Positions 39,582 to 43,305 of a stretch of DNA of 43,305 nt are shown one piece after another. The notes under the pieces were generated by a model. It did not search any database, had not been told where the DNA came from, and was given only the letters and a program-made list of their open reading frames with translations. Source of the stretch: JANPLN01 sp041736155 (GTDB lineage Bacteria > Bdellovibrionota > Bdellovibrionia > Bdellovibrionales > JAGQZY01); contig JBGSUL010000007.1 of the NCBI GenBank assembly GCA_041736155.1, positions 1-43,305 on the forward strand, written 5' to 3'. Position 1 is the stretch's first letter, and each line of letters starts with the position of its first letter. Made by a program: the position numbers and the translations under genes.

Positions 39582-40817
39582 TTACCTCTTAGATTTACTA
39601 GTTTCCTGGGATTTAGCATTCGCTGTTGCAAAGGCCGCCGCAAAGGCTCCGCCAAGACCACCTGTGGTTTGTTGGGAAGGATGCATTTGCCAAGAGTTGT
39701 CTTCGGCGGCTGTGGGTAAACCTAAAGAGATTTTTCGCTCTTCAAATTTTATCTCGTCCACACGAACTTTGACGGCGTCGCCCTTTTTCAAATTTTCGTA
39801 CATTTTAGAATCTTCAGCATCGCGCCATTTGGATTTTGGCAAAAGACCGTTAATTCCCTGTGTGATCACCACAAAAAGTCCATAGGCTTCTTTTTTATCG
39901 ACGATCCCGTCAATCACTGCACCCACAGGATATTGCTGCGGCACCAAGTTCCATGGATCCATCAGCTCACCACCTTGTTTGATGGAGAGACTGATTTTTA
40001 AACGGCCATCGACTTCGTCCATTTTTAAAATCTTCACTTGCACCGTCGTGCCAAGGCTCACGCCATCGGCCGCACTCTTCAGGCGGGTAAATCCGACTTC
40101 GGAAACGTGCACTAAGCCCTCGACTCCACCGCCCACATCCACAAAGGCTCCATACTGTTTAACTCGAGTGACTGTGCCGGTAACAATGTCGCCCACTTTG
40201 TTGGTGTCCATCCATGTCCCCTCGTTCTCGGCCTTTTGCAGTTCGAGAAGTTTACGGCGAGATACAACCATGTCTTTGCGACGAGCATCAAATTGCGTAA
40301 TTAAAAATTCAAACTTTTTGCCAATATAGGGAGTGGCATCTTGACCAAAAGGAACTCCGAGCTGACTGATGGGGCAAAAGGCCGACTGACCTTGCACAAG
40401 TACACGGTACCCACCGTTGATGATTTCGGTAACTTTTCCTTCGACTGGTAATTCCATATCAAAGGCGTCCTCGAGGCTATCAAAGTCCACAGGTGCCGAG
40501 CGTGAGCCTTTGCGGGTGACACGGATCTCGCTGGAATTGGCGCGAACCACAACCACGTCGATAATGTCGCCCACTTTGTATTTAAGAACTTTGTTCTCGT
40601 CCAAAATATCAGCATTCAAGAGCACCGCATCTCGGGGTGTTCCGGTGGAAACAAAAGTTTCGCTTTTGCCAATACTCAGGATCTCCCCTTTAAAACTGTC
40701 CCCAACTTTGAGGGTTTTATTGAGGTTAGATACGGAGTTCTCAAACAGCTCTTCAAAGCTCTGAGATTCGTTTACAACAGGGTCATTAAATAGGTCGATT
40801 TTGTTCTTTTTTGCCAT
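39582..40817 (-). CDS. S1-domain RNA-binding protein (ribosomal protein S1-like, four domains)
   Basis: A 411-residue protein with four S1 repeats: GDSFKGEILSIGKSETFVST, ELPVEGKVTEIINGGYRVLV, GDIVTGTVTRVKQYGAFVDV and GAVIDGIVDKKEAYGLFVVI. The third, with its GGGVEGLVHVSEVGF end, is the best match to the consensus. It is shorter than the six-domain S1 of E. coli, so it is either a compact S1 or an extra S1-like factor such as those acting in translation of particular mRNAs. A Lys/Ser/Gln tail follows. The ATG at 40817 is preferred; a TTG at 40844 in frame would add nine residues. The pair with the PhzF-like gene is on the same strand. Confidence 0.9.
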   Translation of the reverse strand: MAKKNKIDLFNDPVVNESQSFEELFENSVSNLNKTLKVGDSFKGEILSIGKSETFVSTGTPRDAVLLNADILDENKVLKYKVGDIIDVVVVRANSSEIRVTRKGSRSAPVDFDSLEDAFDMELPVEGKVTEIINGGYRVLVQGQSAFCPISQLGVPFGQDATPYIGKKFEFLITQFDARRKDMVVSRRKLLELQKAENEGTWMDTNKVGDIVTGTVTRVKQYGAFVDVGGGVEGLVHVSEVGFTRLKSAADGVSLGTTVQVKILKMDEVDGRLKISLSIKQGGELMDPWNLVPQQYPVGAVIDGIVDKKEAYGLFVVITQGINGLLPKSKWRDAEDSKMYENLKKGDAVKVRVDEIKFEERKISLGLPTAAEDNSWQMHPSQQTTGGLGGAFAAAFATANAKSQETSKSKR

Positions 40818-40859
40818 AGGGCGTAGGTATAGCGTAAAGCCCAACCCTGGGCAACCACC

Positions 40860-41741
40860 TCAAATATCGATTTCGCCTTTTGCCACGATCACGGCTTTTC
40901 CTCCAACTTTGACAGTTTGGATGTGGTTCGGATTACCCACGATTTCGACGCTAGCACTTCCCGGTCGCCCCATCCAATGACCTTGCTCCGCAATAAAAGA
41001 CGGTGTTTTTAGCAGTCGATGGTGCCAAAGGTAAGCCCCCATTCCACCCGTTGCGGACCCGGTAAAGGCATCCTCAGCGGTATCTGGTGGCTCGCCTAGA
41101 TGGCGGGCAAATGTGGACCCTTTTTCCGTGATACCTTTTAAACAAAAGAAATGCGGACTAAAAAAATCAGAATTTTCTCTGTAGCGTTTGTACAATGCAG
41201 TGTCCATAGAAACCTTTTTTAAGGCATCGAGACTTTTCAGCGGAATCATCAACTGAGGAGTTCCCGTACTCACCGTTTGAATTGGAACATCCGGCAATAG
41301 ATCTGTTGTTTCTAGATTAAAAATATCTGTGATTTTTTTTGGATCGTGGATGGATAAAAATTGTGGTTTCAACTGCGCCATGACGATTTTATAGTCGTCT
41401 TCAGCTTCTCGAAATATTTCAATATCAATATCAATAATTCCAGCTTTGAGCTCCAAAGTGACTTTGGAAAAAGGCTTATCCACCACGATTTTCTTCATTT
41501 CAATAAGAGCTCGAATGACAGCGATTGTGGGATGTCCAGCCAGGGGAATTTCTTCTGCAGGTGTAAAATATCTGGCACCGAAATCTGCTTTTGTAGACTT
41601 CACGATATAAATCGCTTTGTGTATCCGCTGAGCTATTTTTTCAGGTGTCGTTGGCGACAATCTCATCATTTTAGCAATGAATGGCGCCATAGAGTTGTAG
41701 TGATAGAAATAGGGATTATTTTTATCTTGAGTGGAAATCAT
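40860..41741 (-). CDS. PhzF-family isomerase-like protein, catalytic Glu absent
   Basis: A 293-residue protein of the PhzF/epimerase-like fold. GHPT (69-72) and DAFTGSATGGMGAYLWHH are family-conserved. The usual first strand (DAFTDRPFAGNP) is missing: the frame opens just before the ATG, and residues 36-47 (IAQRIHKAIYIV) align with IAREINLSETVFV-like sequence such that the catalytic Glu position is occupied by Ala43. The protein may be inactive, or act differently from known PhzF enzymes. It begins about 180 nt before ssrA, on the other strand. Confidence 0.8.
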   Translation of the reverse strand: MISTQDKNNPYFYHYNSMAPFIAKMMRLSPTTPEKIAQRIHKAIYIVKSTKADFGARYFTPAEEIPLAGHPTIAVIRALIEMKKIVVDKPFSKVTLELKAGIIDIDIEIFREAEDDYKIVMAQLKPQFLSIHDPKKITDIFNLETTDLLPDVPIQTVSTGTPQLMIPLKSLDALKKVSMDTALYKRYRENSDFFSPHFFCLKGITEKGSTFARHLGEPPDTAEDAFTGSATGGMGAYLWHHRLLKTPSFIAEQGHWMGRPGSASVEIVGNPNHIQTVKVGGKAVIVAKGEIDI

Positions 41742-41857
41742 TGTTTAAAGCGAAATCGAAGCTAATGGCCGCAAAAAAGAGGGTCAACACCATTTGCGTT
41801 AACCGAGGGATACTGCTGCGTCATATCCGCCTCCGAGGCCCATTTGACGAGCTTTCC

Positions 41858-41886
41858 TTGTTCCTTTTTGCGTCATCTGTTATATT
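41858..41886 (+). promoter_or_regulatory. Promoter of ssrA
   Basis: TTGTTC (41858-41863), 17 nt, TATATT (41881-41886) preceded by TGT (an extended -10). The start would be near 41893, giving a precursor with about 30 nt of 5' leader that RNase P would remove at 41924. Confidence 0.55.
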
Positions 41887-41923
41887 TCTGTTTGGTAGGA
41901 CCTACCTTAAAGTTTTTTAAGAT

Positions 41924-42272
41924 GGGGGCGTACTGGCTTCGACGTGGGATGTGAAGCTTAAGGAGCATACCGGGGCGCATGAGGACCTCGTTAAAAACGT
42001 GCATTTGTTATTCGGCGATTCATTCGCTTTTGCAGCTTAATTAAAAGCTGTTGCTGACCAAGTTGCCTGCTAGCGGCGATTTGCGAAGTATCACCTAATG
42101 CTAGCTCGATTTTTGAGTGTTGTTGCGAGCTCAAAAGTTTAAATCCTTCGCAGCAAGGGTTGCAAAAGTTTGTCGATGGAAGTTTGCAACCGTCATTAAA
42201 CACCGACTAAGTATGTAGCGCCTTAATGTGAATCTCTTGCGGACCCGGGTTCAACTCCCGGCGCCTCCACCA
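41924..42272 (+). ncRNA. ssrA: Transfer-messenger RNA (tmRNA), 349 nt
   Basis: The 5' end GGGGGCGTACTGGCTTCGAC is the tmRNA hallmark. It pairs with the 3' end CGCCTCC in a seven-pair acceptor stem (one G-U). The 3' end carries a T arm CCGGG/TTCAACT/CCCGG and an encoded CCA (42270-42272). tmRNA is charged with Ala, enters stalled ribosomes with SmpB, and its reading frame tags the unfinished protein for proteolysis. Pseudoknots should fill the region after the tag. Confidence 0.97.
42014..42040 (+). other. tmRNA tag-peptide reading frame, (A)GDSFAFAA
   Basis: Resume codon GGC at 42014 is preceded by TTATTC, similar to the TAGTC before the E. coli resume codon. The frame reads GDSFAFAA and ends at TAA 42038-42040; Ala from the tRNA part comes first. 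Terminal Ala-Ala is the recognition end for ClpXP/ClpAP. GTG 42 nt upstream is in frame, so a longer tag cannot be excluded, but the shorter one fits the usual tag length. Confidence 0.8.
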
Positions 42273-42313
42273 ATTGTCAAAGTATTCGAACCAAAAGTAA
42301 AAAAATGATTCAG

Positions 42314-42344
42314 GGCTTCCAGATAAAAACTGGGAGCCTTTTTT
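42314..42344 (+). terminator. Rho-independent terminator of ssrA
   Basis: GGCTTCCAG and CTGGGAGCC make a nine-pair stem (one G-U) with a 7-nt loop, followed by six Ts. It lies 41 nt after the CCA end. A weaker hairpin plus a T-rich stretch (about 42400-42427) follows as a possible back-up. Confidence 0.9.
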
Positions 42345-42483
42345 ATTTTCTGCTCAATTTCCGTCTTACGAGCGCCTTTGCTACTACCAGTAAAATCGAC
42401 CTCTGAAGGGGCTTTTTTGTTTTTTTAAGCACGTCGCGCGAATACAAGTCTGTGCTATTCGATCCAACACCCTTCTATAGAAG

Positions 42484-42708
42484 ATGATTGAACAGTTTGA
42501 TGTCGAAAATCAGTACAAAAAAGTCTCCACAGGCGAAGTGTTTGTGGCAACGCACTTGCTAAAATATTTCTCCGCAAATTTAAAAAATCTAAAGCAATTA
42601 AACAGTTGCGGGAGATTTACAATCTCACAAAATTTTTTAAAAATTGGAGACGCGCTTATTTTTTCAATTCTATCTGAAGCAATAACTTTCATCTTCGCGC
42701 TGAGATAA
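42484..42708 (+). CDS. Doubtful short hypothetical gene
   Basis: A 74-residue frame in AT-rich DNA (MIEQFDVENQYKKVSTGEVF, a hydrophobic end). No clear ribosome site, no recognised family. The opposite strand is also open over most of it. It may be noise. Confidence 0.2.
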   Translation: MIEQFDVENQYKKVSTGEVFVATHLLKYFSANLKNLKQLNSCGRFTISQNFLKIGDALIFSILSEAITFIFALR

Positions 42709-42760
42709 TATTTTTTTCAAAAAAATATTGCGAATCAAATTTTAATCTTTTTGATTCGCA
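42707..42760 (-). terminator. Terminator-like double hairpin (minus strand)
   Basis: TGCGAATCAAA (42729-42739) and TTTGATTCGCA (42750-42760) form an 11-bp stem. Read leftward it is followed by ATATTTTTTT. The adjoining AATATTTTTTT/AAAAAAATATT (42707-42729) is a second, purely AT, palindrome. This looks like an intrinsic terminator for leftward transcription entering from the right. Confidence 0.45.
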
Positions 42761-43169
42761 GAACTCAACTCTTTTTAACTCAAGTCATTTTAGACAAAGA
42801 AATTCCTGCAAGAGGGATATTTGCCTCTTGGAATTAAAAAATAAGTTGGCGGCAAAATTCTTCTATCATAAAATCAAAAGCCATGCCATTGCTGACCTTA
42901 GGGGACTGTGAAATAAAAGCACTGAGTACTCGCTCAGAAGAGAGACGACAATCGCCGGGGCTTATCGGTAGATTTTATGGAAGAGACGGATATCCTACGC
43001 AACGGCCACTGGAAAAACGACGGCCAAAAGATTCCAGCAGAACGCCCCGATTTAGTGATGTGAGGTCACTAACCATAAACCTGTGCAAAAGTGATAAGTC
43101 CTGCATAAGATCAGTCAGGCAGAAGTAGCGCAGCGAGCGGCATGTTTTTGAGTTTATTTTTTTATCGAG

Positions 43170-43194
43170 GAAAGAGCAAAAGAATAGCTCTTTC
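43170..43194. repeat. 8-bp perfect hairpin
   Basis: GAAAGAGC (43170-43177) and GCTCTTTC (43187-43194) enclose a 9-nt loop. No U-tract follows on either strand, so a terminator is unlikely. Two more structures are near: TTAGTGA/TCACTAA (43052-43072) and GACTGA-TT-TCAGTC (43232-43245) inside a TTCCC/GGGAA outer stem (43227-43263). Confidence 0.5.
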
Positions 43195-43305
43195 TGGATG
43201 AAATTGAATGCGTATTTTTACAAGCTTTCCCGACTGATTTCAGTCTTTGACTTCAGCCGGGAACGTCCTTGTTTTACGTTGCACTCAACTCTGTGCAAAC
43301 AAGTG

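Larger units (their letters stand above)
42345..43305. other. Hairpin-rich region downstream of ssrA without a confident gene
   Basis: About 960 nt with no confidently assigned gene. An AT-rich first half contains the frame at 42484-42708 and paired hairpins at 42707-42760 and 42801-42835. The second half is less AT-rich, with a poor 81-codon frame (42883-43128) and hairpins at 43052-43072, 43170-43194 and 43227-43263. The 3' end of ssrA is a classic integration site, so this may be the remnant or edge of an island. No repeat of the ssrA end is seen up to 43305. Confidence 0.5.

Noticed and set aside
41991..42203. A 70-codon frame on the minus strand
   Set aside because: It lies inside the ssrA RNA gene.
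42883..43128. An 81-codon frame and a nested 28-codon frame (42977-43063)
   Set aside because: Composition is Arg/Ser-rich and unlike a folded protein, no ribosome site is present, and it runs through an inverted repeat; not called as a gene.
1..43305. CRISPR arrays, transposases, integrases and tRNA genes
   Set aside because: No regularly spaced repeats, no DDE or tyrosine-recombinase motifs and no cloverleaf other than the tRNA-like part of ssrA were seen.

Overview
The window looks like chromosomal DNA of a motile, predatory-type Gram-negative bacterium of the Bdellovibrio group (Bdellovibrionota). This is inferred from gene content, not from a search. The evidence is a long flagellar export, switch and regulatory operon (fliL-M-N-O-P-Q-R-flhB-flhA-flhF-flhG-fliA), a textbook sigma-54 promoter in front of it, an AspRS with a non-discriminating signature, lipid A acylation, many lipoprotein, Sec and Tat signals, and an ssrA gene whose tag ends FAFAA. 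No rRNA, tRNA, CRISPR array, insertion sequence or prophage is recognisable.

Layout. 1-5.1 kb: aspS (minus), then a small PHA-granule-type protein with an RpoH-type sigma factor, and a secreted S33-type hydrolase (plus). 5.1-16.7 kb: the minus-strand flagellar operon, read from a sigma-54 promoter at 16658-16673 through fliA to a small MotA-like membrane protein. 16.8-20.7 kb (plus): a SPOR-domain protein whose promoter follows three 12-bp repeats, a UvrD/PcrA helicase, a GlsB-type membrane protein and a lipoprotein. 20.7-25.6 kb: a GNAT acetyltransferase, a zinc-ribbon membrane protein, a 97-bp near-perfect hairpin element, a degenerate C39-like/TPR lipoprotein that appears to start at ATA, an SDR enzyme, a Kdo/lipid A acyltransferase and a hypothetical exported protein.

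25.6-33.1 kb is the most unusual region. It is a compact minus-strand operon of an SPFH/SHOCT protein, two zinc-ribbon DUF4178 proteins, a 46-residue membrane peptide, a DUF350 protein, a membrane-bound spermidine-synthase-like enzyme, a Tat-exported flavin oxidoreductase and a polytopic membrane protein. It resembles polyamine/SPFH/DUF350 membrane-stress modules known from PspA neighbourhoods, but no PspA is present. The flavoenzyme, the polytopic protein and the micropeptide may be lineage-specific parts.

33.2-37 kb (plus): azlC-azlD, a metallo-beta-lactamase-fold hydrolase that appears to start at ATT, and an MFS transporter. 37-38.8 kb: a RadD-type helicase (minus). 38.9-39.6 kb: a RelE/HigB-like toxin and HTH antitoxin behind a promoter buried in a perfect 31-bp palindrome, which probably gives a leaderless toxin message. 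39.6-41.7 kb: a four-S1-domain protein and a PhzF-like protein lacking the usual catalytic Glu (minus). 41.9-42.3 kb: ssrA and its terminator. The last kilobase has no convincing gene but is rich in hairpins; the 3' side of ssrA is a common integration site.
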